Position numbers and translations under genes: made by a program. Of a stretch of 46,416 nucleotides of DNA, positions 36,880 to 44,472 are shown one piece after another. The stretch is from Bacteroidia bacterium (GTDB taxonomy: Bacteria > Bacteroidota > Bacteroidia > Bacteroidales > Marinilabiliaceae): positions 1 through 46,416 of the forward strand of contig JAUNDI010000018.1 of NCBI GenBank assembly GCA_030526155.1. The letters run 5' to 3'. The notes under the pieces are model-generated. The model did not search any database and was not told where the DNA came from. It was given only the letters and a program-made list of their open reading frames with translations. Within the stretch, counting starts at the first letter, position 1; each line of letters opens with the position of its first letter.

Positions 36880-37761
36880 TTACTCCTCGTCAATACCACG
36901 TCCTTGGATTACCAAGAACTTAGACAACTTCCAAAAGCTCTCCTTATCCTTAATATGGATAGTAATATATCCCTCCGAATCCTTCTCCTCAATATAGCTG
37001 TTAGCATCATGACTAGTAATCAACTTTATGCGCTTGCTATGTGTAGGAATAGATGTTACCTCTGTCCAATTTACCTTTGTAAAGTAGCTATTATCTACAT
37101 CGCCAGATAGCTTCTTAGAGAACAAACCAGTAGACTCTGTGATGCCCTTTGCCTTGAGGTCCGACTTTGTACCTACAACATAATAAGCAGTATTCTTGTC
37201 GTCTGTCAACTTAGCTATATCATCAAAGGCAACCGAAGCAACTCGTGATACCGAATCTACCGAATTGGCAAGCTTGCTGTTCAACTCTTTCCACTGTGCT
37301 ATCTCAATATCCTTCGACTGAAGTAATGCTGTCAACTTATCTACCTCGGCATTCTGCATAGCTAGCTGCTCTTGTAGCATCTGCATCTTATACTCGAAGT
37401 CTTTATTGTCTATATTGGCCTTCTTCAAACGTGCAGTAAGCTCAGCTACCTTCTTCTTATTCTCTTGCAAGAGGTTATTTATCATGGCTATATCAGCCTC
37501 TATCTCCTCTTTAGGTGCTCTGCCCCCCTCATAATCCGCAGTAGATAGGAGCTTCTCTCTCTCCTTAATCGCAGCAATGTTATCTTGAATCGACTTCAAG
37601 GTATTATCATAATCTTTCTGTACCGAGTCTTTGAAACTCATTATAGACTGTAACATCGCAAGACTATCTTGTAGCTGACGCTCGCGCTCTGTTACTATAT
37701 TGCATGAAAACATCATCATAGTCAATGCTATGACGGCAATAGCGCTAATAATACTCTTCAT
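36880..37761 (-). CDS. Coiled-coil lipoprotein of unknown function
   Basis: A 293-residue predicted lipoprotein: MKSIISAIAVIALTMMMFSC gives the signal and lipobox (Cys20). Residues about 25-170 form a long heptad-type coiled coil rich in Glu, Lys, Gln and Leu (LQDSLAMLQSIMSFKDSVQK, EMLQEQLAMQNAEVDKLTALLQ-like segments), followed by a compact C-terminal domain (about 185-293, TAYYVVGTKSDLKAKGI, LISSHDANSYIEE-like, GYITIHIKDKESFWKLSKFLVIQGRG). The C-terminal pattern is conserved in Bacteroidales homologues of unknown role as far as I recognise; no enzyme motif is seen. It follows rsmI by 39 bases and may have its own promoter at 37788-37795. Confidence 0.75.
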   Translation of the reverse strand: MKSIISAIAVIALTMMMFSCNIVTERERQLQDSLAMLQSIMSFKDSVQKDYDNTLKSIQDNIAAIKEREKLLSTADYEGGRAPKEEIEADIAMINNLLQENKKKVAELTARLKKANIDNKDFEYKMQMLQEQLAMQNAEVDKLTALLQSKDIEIAQWKELNSKLANSVDSVSRVASVAFDDIAKLTDDKNTAYYVVGTKSDLKAKGITESTGLFSKKLSGDVDNSYFTKVNWTEVTSIPTHSKRIKLITSHDANSYIEEKDSEGYITIHIKDKESFWKLSKFLVIQGRGIDEE

Positions 37762-37787
37762 AATTCAATATATTACAATTATTGATA

Positions 37788-37795
37788 CAAATATA
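37788..37795 (-). promoter_or_regulatory. -7-like box between rsmI and the lipoprotein gene
   Basis: Minus-strand TATATTTG, a perfect TAnnTTTG, 26 bases before the lipoprotein ATG. No TTG at 17-24 bases upstream, so it may be weak. Confidence 0.4.
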
Positions 37796-37800
37796 GACTC

Positions 37801-38517
37801 TTATTCCTCTTCTTGTTCCTCTTCGTATCTATTTTTCTTCTTCTTTTCTGCTTTCTTGCCCTCAACTACCATAACTATCTCTCCCTTAGGTGGCGTCTCA
37901 GTAAAATGCTCTATCAACTCGGCTAAAGTGCCTCTCTGTGTATCCTCAAACATCTTACTTATCTCTCGCGATACCGATGCTCGCCTATCTGCACCTAATA
38001 CCTCAGCAAGCGACTCTAAGGTCTTTACTAGTCTAAAGGGCGACTCATACAAAATAAATGTACGTGTGAGCGTAGCAAGCTCTTGCATGGCTGTCTGCTT
38101 CCCCTTCTTGTGTGGCAAAAAGCCTATAAAGGTAAACTGGTCATTGGGTAACCCTGAATCTACCAATGCTGGCACAAAGGCTGTAGCTCCAGGTAAGCAC
38201 TGAACCTCAATACCTGCATCAATACAATGTCTTACTACCAAATAGCCCGGGTCCGATATGGCAGGAGTACCAGCATCTGATACCAACGCAGCATCTTGTC
38301 CGCTCAATATCCTCTTAACCACATTCTCTACCACATGATGCTCATTGAACTTATGATAGCTCACTAGCTGATTCTCTATCTCAAAATGCCTAAGCAAATT
38401 ACTAGTGGTCCTTGTATCTTCTGCTAAGATAAAAGATGCCTCCTTGAGAACCTTTAGAGCTCTCATCGTTATATCCTCAAGATTGCCTACAGGCGTAGGT
38501 ACTACCGTCAACTTCAT
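37801..38517 (-). CDS. rsmI: 16S rRNA (cytidine-1402-2'-O)-methyltransferase RsmI
   Basis: A 238-residue SAM-dependent methyltransferase of the tetrapyrrole-methylase fold that 2'-O-methylates C1402 in the decoding centre of 16S rRNA. Signatures: TPVGNLEDITMRALKVLKE at the N-terminus, ILAEDTRTTSNLLRHF, SYHKFNEHH, LVSDAGTPAISDPGY (SAM site), CLPGATAFVPALVDSGL and FIGFLPHKKG, then TFILYESPFRL and EISKMFEDTQRGTL. The length is slightly short for the family, and the C-terminus ends in a very charged tail (KKAEKKKKNRYEEEQEEE). It follows the 221-residue gene by 28 bases, so both are probably transcribed from the promoter at 39263-39294. Confidence 0.95.
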   Translation of the reverse strand: MKLTVVPTPVGNLEDITMRALKVLKEASFILAEDTRTTSNLLRHFEIENQLVSYHKFNEHHVVENVVKRILSGQDAALVSDAGTPAISDPGYLVVRHCIDAGIEVQCLPGATAFVPALVDSGLPNDQFTFIGFLPHKKGKQTAMQELATLTRTFILYESPFRLVKTLESLAEVLGADRRASVSREISKMFEDTQRGTLAELIEHFTETPPKGEIVMVVEGKKAEKKKKNRYEEEQEEE

Positions 38518-38545
38518 ATCTAACCCTATTTATTATCCTAAACGA

Positions 38546-39211
38546 CTACAAAAAACGTCTATGTACCGCCTTCATAAAGGCCTCTACAGTAGCATCCGTC
38601 TCATCCCACTTGAAGCACTTAAGCATAGCGTGTGCCTCCTCAAAGGATGTACAGGCATTTATAGCGTCTAATGTCTGATTCAATTTCGTAGCATCTCCTC
38701 CAAAGAGCTCTCTCTGGAACAAGAATCTATCATTTATTCCTATGGCTCTCCTAATATCACTCACTGGTGTGCCATACTCTATGGCATCTTTTGACGAAAT
38801 GCTCTTTGCCGCTGCTATAGGCTTTGGCTCTACCACAGGTTTTGGCTCTACTATCGCCTCTCTCTTCTCCTCTACTATTGGCTGTGGCTCTACCACTACT
38901 GGCTTTACCTCCTCTTTTGCGGCCTCTTCTACCGCCTCTTCTACTATCTCTACCTTCTCTAAACCCGTCTTATTTATTACCTCTACAAACTCTCTCTTCT
39001 CCTCTCTTACACTAACAGTGGAAGCCGATTGCTCTGCATCCTCTTTCCAAAACTCCAATAGCTGTATCTCTTTGCCTAATGTCGTATATTTCTCCATCAG
39101 CAAATCAATAAATGGCTGTGGTATATTCTCCTTATCCGCAAATGTTTCGGTAAGTTTGCGCATCTCCTCCATAGTGGAGAGAATAATCTCTATAATTGTC
39201 TCTTTCCGCAT
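38546..39211 (-). CDS. Conserved Bacteroidales protein of unknown function with Pro/Glu linker
   Basis: This 221-residue protein is not recognised as any named family. It has no signal peptide. The N-terminal part (about 1-60, METIIEIIL-type helix through LLEFWKEDA) is helical; the middle (about 75-140) is a low-complexity linker rich in Glu, Val, Pro and Lys (VKPVVVEPQPIVEEKREAIV, EPKPVVEPKP); the C-terminus (about 145-221) is a compact helical domain (PVSDIRRAIGINDRFLFQRE, FGGDATKLNQTLDAINAC, TSFEEAHAML). The last domain resembles a segment common in Bacteroidetes hypothetical proteins. The Pro-rich spacer between two folded ends suggests bridging of partners. First gene of the rsmI operon, reading away from tdk. 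Confidence 0.75.
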   Translation of the reverse strand: MRKETIIEIILSTMEEMRKLTETFADKENIPQPFIDLLMEKYTTLGKEIQLLEFWKEDAEQSASTVSVREEKREFVEVINKTGLEKVEIVEEAVEEAAKEEVKPVVVEPQPIVEEKREAIVEPKPVVEPKPIAAAKSISSKDAIEYGTPVSDIRRAIGINDRFLFQRELFGGDATKLNQTLDAINACTSFEEAHAMLKCFKWDETDATVEAFMKAVHRRFL

Positions 39212-39226
39212 AATTCGTTACTTTTG
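39196..39226 (+). promoter_or_regulatory. Promoter of the tdk-murF/alr-recX-recQ operon
   Basis: TTG at 39196-39198, a 20-base spacer, then TACTTTTG at 39219-39226 followed by C: near-ideal. It overlaps the first codons of the divergent 221-residue gene. The predicted start near 39233 gives a leader of about 100 bases before tdk, running across the opposing promoter. Confidence 0.7.
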
Positions 39227-39262
39227 CAAGAGCTATATCTGAACGCTCCCTAATTATCTTCG

Positions 39263-39294
39263 CAAAAATAGTGAGCATTCAAATAAATAGCAAA
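39263..39294 (-). promoter_or_regulatory. Promoter of the 221-residue gene / rsmI operon
   Basis: On the minus strand TTTG (39294-39291), a 20-base spacer, then TATTTTTG (39270-39263) followed by C: near-ideal. The predicted start near 39256 gives a leader of about 45 bases. It lies inside the predicted 5' leader of the plus-strand tdk transcript. Confidence 0.7.
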
Positions 39295-39331
39295 CAACAT
39301 ATTAATCTAACTCTTTAAGTATCGCAATATA

Positions 39332-39922
39332 GTGTTTCTAGAACAAGTGAATAATGGCAAGGGCTCTGGTTGTATAGAGGTGATAACGGGCTCTATGTTC
39401 TCTGGTAAAACAGAAGAGCTTCTCCGCCGCCTCAGAAGAGCAACGTTTGCTCGCCTTAAGGTCCTCCTCATTAAACCTGCCGTCGATAATCGTTATAGCG
39501 AAACTGAGGTGGTATCGCACGACTCTACCTCCCTGGCCGCTACTGTAGTATACGACTCTCTCGAAATCCTCCACCTAAGCAAGGATGCTCAAGTAATAGG
39601 TATCGATGAGGCGCAATTCTTCGACGATTCACTTGTAGAGGTATGTCAAAAACTAGCTAACGAGGGAAAGCGTATAATAATAGCCGGACTAGACATGGAT
39701 TTCCGTGGAGTGCCTTTCGGTATCATGCCTCGTCTCATGGCTATAGCTGAATTCGTAGATAAAGTTCACGCTATTTGCGTTCGATGCGGCCATCTCGCAC
39801 AATACTCTCATCGTACAACAAAACAGAGCGATTTAGTCGTATTAGGCGAAAAAGACCGCTACGAGCCTCTGTGCCGTAGATGTTACCAAATGTTCAATAA
39901 CAATGAATCTGAACATATCTGA
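39332..39922 (+). CDS. tdk: Thymidine kinase
   Basis: A 196-residue type II thymidine kinase that phosphorylates thymidine to dTMP in the salvage pathway. P-loop [17 protein letters not shown] (near residues 21-37), Walker-B/lasso region [12 protein letters not shown], the nucleoside-site [12 protein letters not shown], and zinc-binding Cys pairs CVRCG and CRRCY in the C-terminal domain. Starts at GTG 39332; no in-frame ATG lies before the conserved [12 protein letters not shown], and another GTG is at 39347. A start other than ATG is therefore required. The last 20 bases overlap the start of the murF-alr gene in another frame, suggesting coupling. Confidence 0.93.
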   Translation: MFLEQVNNGKGSGCIEVITGSMFSGKTEELLRRLRRATFARLKVLLIKPAVDNRYSETEVVSHDSTSLAATVVYDSLEILHLSKDAQVIGIDEAQFFDDSLVEVCQKLANEGKRIIIAGLDMDFRGVPFGIMPRLMAIAEFVDKVHAICVRCGHLAQYSHRTTKQSDLVVLGEKDRYEPLCRRCYQMFNNNESEHI

Positions 39923-42380
39923 TATCGTATCCGCTACTCAAGGTGAGTTGGCTGGTGCTAAACAACAAAAGTGTATCGTCTCTTCTATCCTAACAGATAG
40001 TAGAAATATGTTCGACCCTAATGGTTGCCTATTCGTAGCCATAAAGGGTCAAAATCACGACGGCGAGGCGTATATCGCAGAACTGTACGACCGCGGTGTG
40101 CGTCTCTTCTTATGCTCCCATGACGTCCAAATAAATGCATTCCCTAAAGCCTCTTTCATCCTCGTAGATGACGCCCTTCGTGCCCTACAGGATCTCGCAG
40201 CCTGGCATCGCCGCCAAATGAAGGCTCGAGTACTATGCATCATAGGCTCTAATGGTAAGACTATCGTCAAGGAGTGGCTGGCTCAAATATTGGCTGATGA
40301 TATCCAATTCATTCGCTCTCCTCGTAGCTATAACAGCCAACTAGGCGTGGCTCTCTCTCTTCTGCTCATCGAACCTGATACCCGCCTAGCAATAATAGAG
40401 GCCGGCATATCTCTCCCAGGCGAAATGCAACGCCTCCGCGAAATGGCTCTCCCGGAGGATGTAATATGGACTAATATCGGTGATGCTCATCAGGAGAATT
40501 TCGACTCCCTTAGCCATAAGATGTCCGAAAAAAGAGTGATATGCGCCAACGCCCAACGTATATTCTATCGTAAGGATGATATCCTCCTAGATCGCTCTTT
40601 CTATGCTCATAATGCTGAGCACGAATGTATCACCTGGGGCCATAATGCGCAAGCTACTTTTCATGTCGACCTATCAGTAGATGAATCAGGCACTCATATC
40701 GTAATATCTTCTGAGAAATACAACATAAATAATCTCAAAATAGATAACCCTTATATCAATGACGAGGCGCTAGCTCAGGACCTCACCCAAGCCATCATAT
40801 ATGCCTTGTCAAATAAAATAATTGCGAGCAACGTGGGTGCTCGCGCTATGCAGATAAGGCCTATCGACATGCGTCTCCAACAGAAGGAGGGGTGCAATGG
40901 ATGTACCATCATTAATGACTCTTATAATGCCGATGTTACATCTCTCTCTATAGCGCTCGACATGCTCCATCGCTTAGGTAATAAGAGGGGTCTTACCAAA
41001 ACGCTCATCTTGTCAGATCTCCTTCAGTCGCGCCGTCAACAGGAGGAGCTCTATGCGGATGTGGAGCGTTTAATAATAAATAAGCAGGTATCTCGCCTAA
41101 TATGTATCGGTCGTAATATCTCTACATATATGCGCGGCAGAATACCTAACTCGCGTTTCTTCGTTACCACAGAGGAGTTCCTCTCTTCTATGTCTACGGC
41201 CGATTTCCACGGCGAGGCTATCCTCCTTAAGGGCTCCCGCTCTTTCGGGTTCGAACGTATTGCCGACCATCTCGAAATGCATCGCAATCGTACCCAAATG
41301 GAGATCAACCTCAACGCTCTATCGCATAACGTGGCTTACTTCCGTAAATTGCTTAAGCCAAAGACCAAACTCCTCGCTATGGTTAAGGCGTTCTCTTATG
41401 GTACGGGCTCTTTTGAGATAGCTCGCCACTTAGAGGCTCAAGGGGTCAACGCTTTCGGCGTGGCTTTCGCCGATGAGGGTCACGAACTCCGTAACTCGGG
41501 TATCCGCCTCCCTATAATAGTCATGAATCCTGAATGGCATAGCTATGAGGTGATGCTGCGCGATAACCTCGAACCAGAACTATCTACCTTCGAAACCATA
41601 CGCCTATACAACAAAGAGACAGAACGCTTGGGTATCAAGCAGGCGCCTATCCATATCAAAATAAACACTGGTATGACACGCTCTGGTTTCGATATCTCCG
41701 AAATAGACAATCTTATATCTGTGCTTCACGACTGCCCTCACCTCTTCGTAGAGTCTTCTTTCTCTCACCTAGTGGGCGCCGATGAGACTATACACGACGA
41801 GTTTACACTCTCTCAGATATCGCTCTTCAAAGAGGCTACAGATAAACTGGCTAAGGGCTTAGGGTATAAGTTCGACCGCCACATACTCAATAGCGCAGGT
41901 ATAGAGCGTTTCAATGACAACCAAATGGAGATGGTACGATTGGGTATAGGCTTATATGGTATATCCGCAATAGATAACGCTAAGTTGCGTAACGTCGCTA
42001 CTCTTAAATCATACATATCTCAAATACGCTCCGTGCCTGCTGGTACTACCGTGGGATATGGTCGTAAGACAAAGGTCGACCGCCCTTCTCGTATCGCCGT
42101 GGTGCCTATCGGTTATGCTGATGGTCTCGACCGCCGTCTCAGTAATGGCGTGGGCGAAGTCCTTATATGCGGTAAACGCGCTCCAATAGCGGGTAACGTA
42201 TGTATGGATATCTGTATGGTGGATATAACAAATATCCCCGAAGCTAAGGTGGGAGATGATGTCCAACTATTCGGCGACGAAAATCCTGTATGGGATATGT
42301 CCGACCGAATGGGAACAATATGCTACGAGGTGCTCACAGGTATTGGTCGCCGCGTTAAGCGCGTATACGTAATGGAATAA
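39903..42380 (+). CDS. murF/alr: Bifunctional MurF ligase / alanine racemase
   Basis: An 825-residue fusion as usual in Bacteroidetes. Residues about 1-450 are MurF, which adds D-Ala-D-Ala to UDP-MurNAc-tripeptide: the ATP loop [14 protein letters not shown] (near 115-128), [21 protein letters not shown] and [16 protein letters not shown]. Residues about 455-825 are a PLP alanine racemase, which makes the D-Ala: [33 protein letters not shown] with the PLP Lys at residue 495, [28 protein letters not shown]-like [36 protein letters not shown] and [13 protein letters not shown]. Both acts serve the same peptidoglycan step in the cytoplasm. It begins inside tdk and is followed 9 bases later by recX. 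Confidence 0.95.
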   Translation: MNLNISDIVSATQGELAGAKQQKCIVSSILTDSRNMFDPNGCLFVAIKGQNHDGEAYIAELYDRGVRLFLCSHDVQINAFPKASFILVDDALRALQDLAAWHRRQMKARVLCIIGSNGKTIVKEWLAQILADDIQFIRSPRSYNSQLGVALSLLLIEPDTRLAIIEAGISLPGEMQRLREMALPEDVIWTNIGDAHQENFDSLSHKMSEKRVICANAQRIFYRKDDILLDRSFYAHNAEHECITWGHNAQATFHVDLSVDESGTHIVISSEKYNINNLKIDNPYINDEALAQDLTQAIIYALSNKIIASNVGARAMQIRPIDMRLQQKEGCNGCTIINDSYNADVTSLSIALDMLHRLGNKRGLTKTLILSDLLQSRRQQEELYADVERLIINKQVSRLICIGRNISTYMRGRIPNSRFFVTTEEFLSSMSTADFHGEAILLKGSRSFGFERIADHLEMHRNRTQMEINLNALSHNVAYFRKLLKPKTKLLAMVKAFSYGTGSFEIARHLEAQGVNAFGVAFADEGHELRNSGIRLPIIVMNPEWHSYEVMLRDNLEPELSTFETIRLYNKETERLGIKQAPIHIKINTGMTRSGFDISEIDNLISVLHDCPHLFVESSFSHLVGADETIHDEFTLSQISLFKEATDKLAKGLGYKFDRHILNSAGIERFNDNQMEMVRLGIGLYGISAIDNAKLRNVATLKSYISQIRSVPAGTTVGYGRKTKVDRPSRIAVVPIGYADGLDRRLSNGVGEVLICGKRAPIAGNVCMDICMVDITNIPEAKVGDDVQLFGDENPVWDMSDRMGTICYEVLTGIGRRVKRVYVME

Positions 42381-42389
42381 TACTTCAAA

Positions 42390-42884
42390 ATGCAACGTCG
42401 TCAGCCTCTAGAATACAACAAAGCTCTCGAACGCGTAGCCCAATGGTGCGCGCAGAGCGAACATTGCTCTTCCGAGGTACAGAAAAAACTGCTCTCTTAT
42501 GGCCTTGAAGAACACGACATCGCTCGAGCTATCGCTTGGCTGATAGATAACCGTTTCGTAAATGACGAACGTTTCGCTACATATTTCGTACGCGATAAAC
42601 ATCGCTTCAGTGGCTGGGGGCCTCAAAAGATTCGCTTCCAACTTATCTCTAAGAGTATCCCAGAGAGTATCATAAATCGTGCCCTCCTCGAACTAGAGGA
42701 TCTGCCTACTAATGATACCTTACGCCATCTGCTGGTGTCTAAACTCCGCTCTAGCCATCAGCCCGACCCATGGAAACTGAAGGCTTCACTCGTCCGTTTC
42801 GCTATATCTCGTGGTTATACATACGATGATATATTGCCTATAGTAGAAGATTTATTGTCAAACAGAGAATATACTGATTGTTAA
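42390..42884 (+). CDS. recX: Regulatory protein RecX
   Basis: A 164-residue all-helical RecX-family protein that binds the RecA filament and moderates recombination. Repeated three-helix units: LERVAQWCAQSEHCSSEVQKKLLSYGL, then AIAWLIDNRFVNDERFATYFVRDKHRFSGWGPQKIRFQL, then a third unit near 115-155. The FVNDERFA and GPQKIRFQL pieces are family signatures. recA is not in the window. It lies 9 bases after murF-alr and one base before the next gene, so it is certainly part of the same operon. Confidence 0.93.
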   Translation: MQRRQPLEYNKALERVAQWCAQSEHCSSEVQKKLLSYGLEEHDIARAIAWLIDNRFVNDERFATYFVRDKHRFSGWGPQKIRFQLISKSIPESIINRALLELEDLPTNDTLRHLLVSKLRSSHQPDPWKLKASLVRFAISRGYTYDDILPIVEDLLSNREYTDC

Positions 42885-42885
42885 G

Positions 42886-44463
42886 ATGTACAAGGAGATA
42901 CAACTGACTCTTCCCCCTCAGGAGGCTGCTCAAATGGCAGCCGACAATACTTATGCTAAACGTCGACTATCAAAGGAGGTGGATGTCGACTCAACTAGCA
43001 TTTCTCATATCCGTATGCTTAAACGCTCCATAGACGCACGTCGCTCTCATGGGGTATTGGTATTGCTTACCTTCGGCGTATGGGTCGATGAAGAGCCTCA
43101 ACATCCAGTAATAGATCTCCCTGGTTATAAGGACGTATCTGCCGCTCGCCCCGTAGTTGTCGTGGGCGCTGGCCCTGGTGGCCTATTCGCCGCTCTACGC
43201 CTCGTAGAGCTAGGTATCCGTCCTATCGTCGTAGAACGCGGCCAGGATGTTAGCAAACGTAAGGTGGATATAGCCCAACTTTGCCGTACACATACCGTAG
43301 ACCCTGAGTCTAACTACGCTTTCGGTGAGGGCGGCGCCGGTACCTTCTCTGATGGTAAATTATATACTCGTAGTACTAAACGTGGTAATATCAATAAAAT
43401 CCTTCAAGTATTCTGCCATCATGGCGCTAAGGAGGATATCCTTATAGATGCTCACCCTCATATCGGTACCGATGTACTGCCTACTGTTATCAAAAATATG
43501 CGCGAGACTATCATCGCTCATGGTGGTCAAGTACTATTCGGTGCTAAAATGACCGACATCAAGGTCTCTGATGGTAAGGTACGTGGTATAGTGGTGAACG
43601 ATAAGGATAATATCGATGCCGATGCGGTAATACTCGCTACCGGTCACTCTGCTCGCGACGTATACCACCTCCTCCATAATAAGGGTATATCTCTCGAATC
43701 TAAAACATGGGCTATGGGTGTCCGCGTAGAGCACCCTCAGGAGCTTATCGATCAAATACAATATCACTCGCGTGAGGGTCGTGGCGACTACCTCCCAGCC
43801 GCCTCTTATAGCTTCGTTACTCAGGTGGCCGATCGTGGCGTATACTCGTTCTGTATGTGCCCTGGCGGTTTTATCGTACCTGCTATGACAGCGGCTAATC
43901 AGCAAGTGGTAAATGGTATGTCGCCTTCTCACCGTGGTTCGCCTTTCGCTAACTCTGGTATAGTAGTCGAAATACGCCCCGAGGATATAGGGGAACTGCA
44001 AAATGACGGGCCTCTAGGTGCCCTTAAATACCAAGAGCAACTGGAGGAAATGGCGTTCATAAATGGCGGTAGGGGTATAACAGCTCCAGCACAAGGCCTT
44101 GCCGATTTTGTTCAAGGTAAGATATCTCAACAGTTGCCTCCTTGTTCATACGTCCCAGGTGTCATGACGTCTCCTATGCATTTCTGGCTCCCTGAGCATA
44201 TAGGTATGCGTCTACGTAAGGGCTTCGAAACTTTTGGTAAGCAAGCTCGCGGATTCATGACCAACGAGGCTCTCGTAGTGGGCGTGGAGAGTCGTACATC
44301 TTCGCCTGTTCGTATCCCTCGTAATCCTGCTACTATGCAGCACCCTAATGTCGAGGGCTTATACCCTTGTGGCGAGGGGGCTGGATACGCTGGCGGTATA
44401 GTATCGTCTGCTGTTGATGGAGAACTTTGTGCCGAGAAGATAGCTGAACTTTTAAAGGCTTAA
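42886..44463 (+). CDS. FAD-dependent oxidoreductase of the COG2509 family
   Basis: A 525-residue flavoprotein. After a roughly 85-residue N-terminal domain (KEIQLTLPPQEAAQMAADNT, VDSTSISHIRMLKRSIDARR) comes the FAD/NAD(P) Rossmann loop VVVVGAGPGGLFAALRLVELG (near 90-110) and the family-typical FGEGGAGTFSDGKLYTRS, GHSARDVYHLL, GVRVEHPQELIDQIQY and, at the C-terminus, LYPCGEGAGYAGGIVSSAVDG, which closes the flavin site. This family of uncharacterised dehydrogenases is widespread in Bacteroidetes and Firmicutes; the substrate is unknown. Cytoplasmic. It starts one base after recX and is followed 9 bases later by recQ. Confidence 0.9.
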   Translation: MYKEIQLTLPPQEAAQMAADNTYAKRRLSKEVDVDSTSISHIRMLKRSIDARRSHGVLVLLTFGVWVDEEPQHPVIDLPGYKDVSAARPVVVVGAGPGGLFAALRLVELGIRPIVVERGQDVSKRKVDIAQLCRTHTVDPESNYAFGEGGAGTFSDGKLYTRSTKRGNINKILQVFCHHGAKEDILIDAHPHIGTDVLPTVIKNMRETIIAHGGQVLFGAKMTDIKVSDGKVRGIVVNDKDNIDADAVILATGHSARDVYHLLHNKGISLESKTWAMGVRVEHPQELIDQIQYHSREGRGDYLPAASYSFVTQVADRGVYSFCMCPGGFIVPAMTAANQQVVNGMSPSHRGSPFANSGIVVEIRPEDIGELQNDGPLGALKYQEQLEEMAFINGGRGITAPAQGLADFVQGKISQQLPPCSYVPGVMTSPMHFWLPEHIGMRLRKGFETFGKQARGFMTNEALVVGVESRTSSPVRIPRNPATMQHPNVEGLYPCGEGAGYAGGIVSSAVDGELCAEKIAELLKA

Positions 44464-44472
44464 TATAACGTA

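Noticed and set aside
37700-38203. Plus-strand open frame of 167 codons opposite rsmI
   Set aside because: Antisense shadow of rsmI; the Ser-rich, Phe-run product reflects the Lys/Glu tail codons of the real gene.
38742-39242. Plus-strand open frame of 166 codons opposite the 221-residue gene
   Set aside because: Ser/Thr/Phe-rich low-complexity product that mirrors the Pro/Glu linker codons on the other strand; no start signal of its own.
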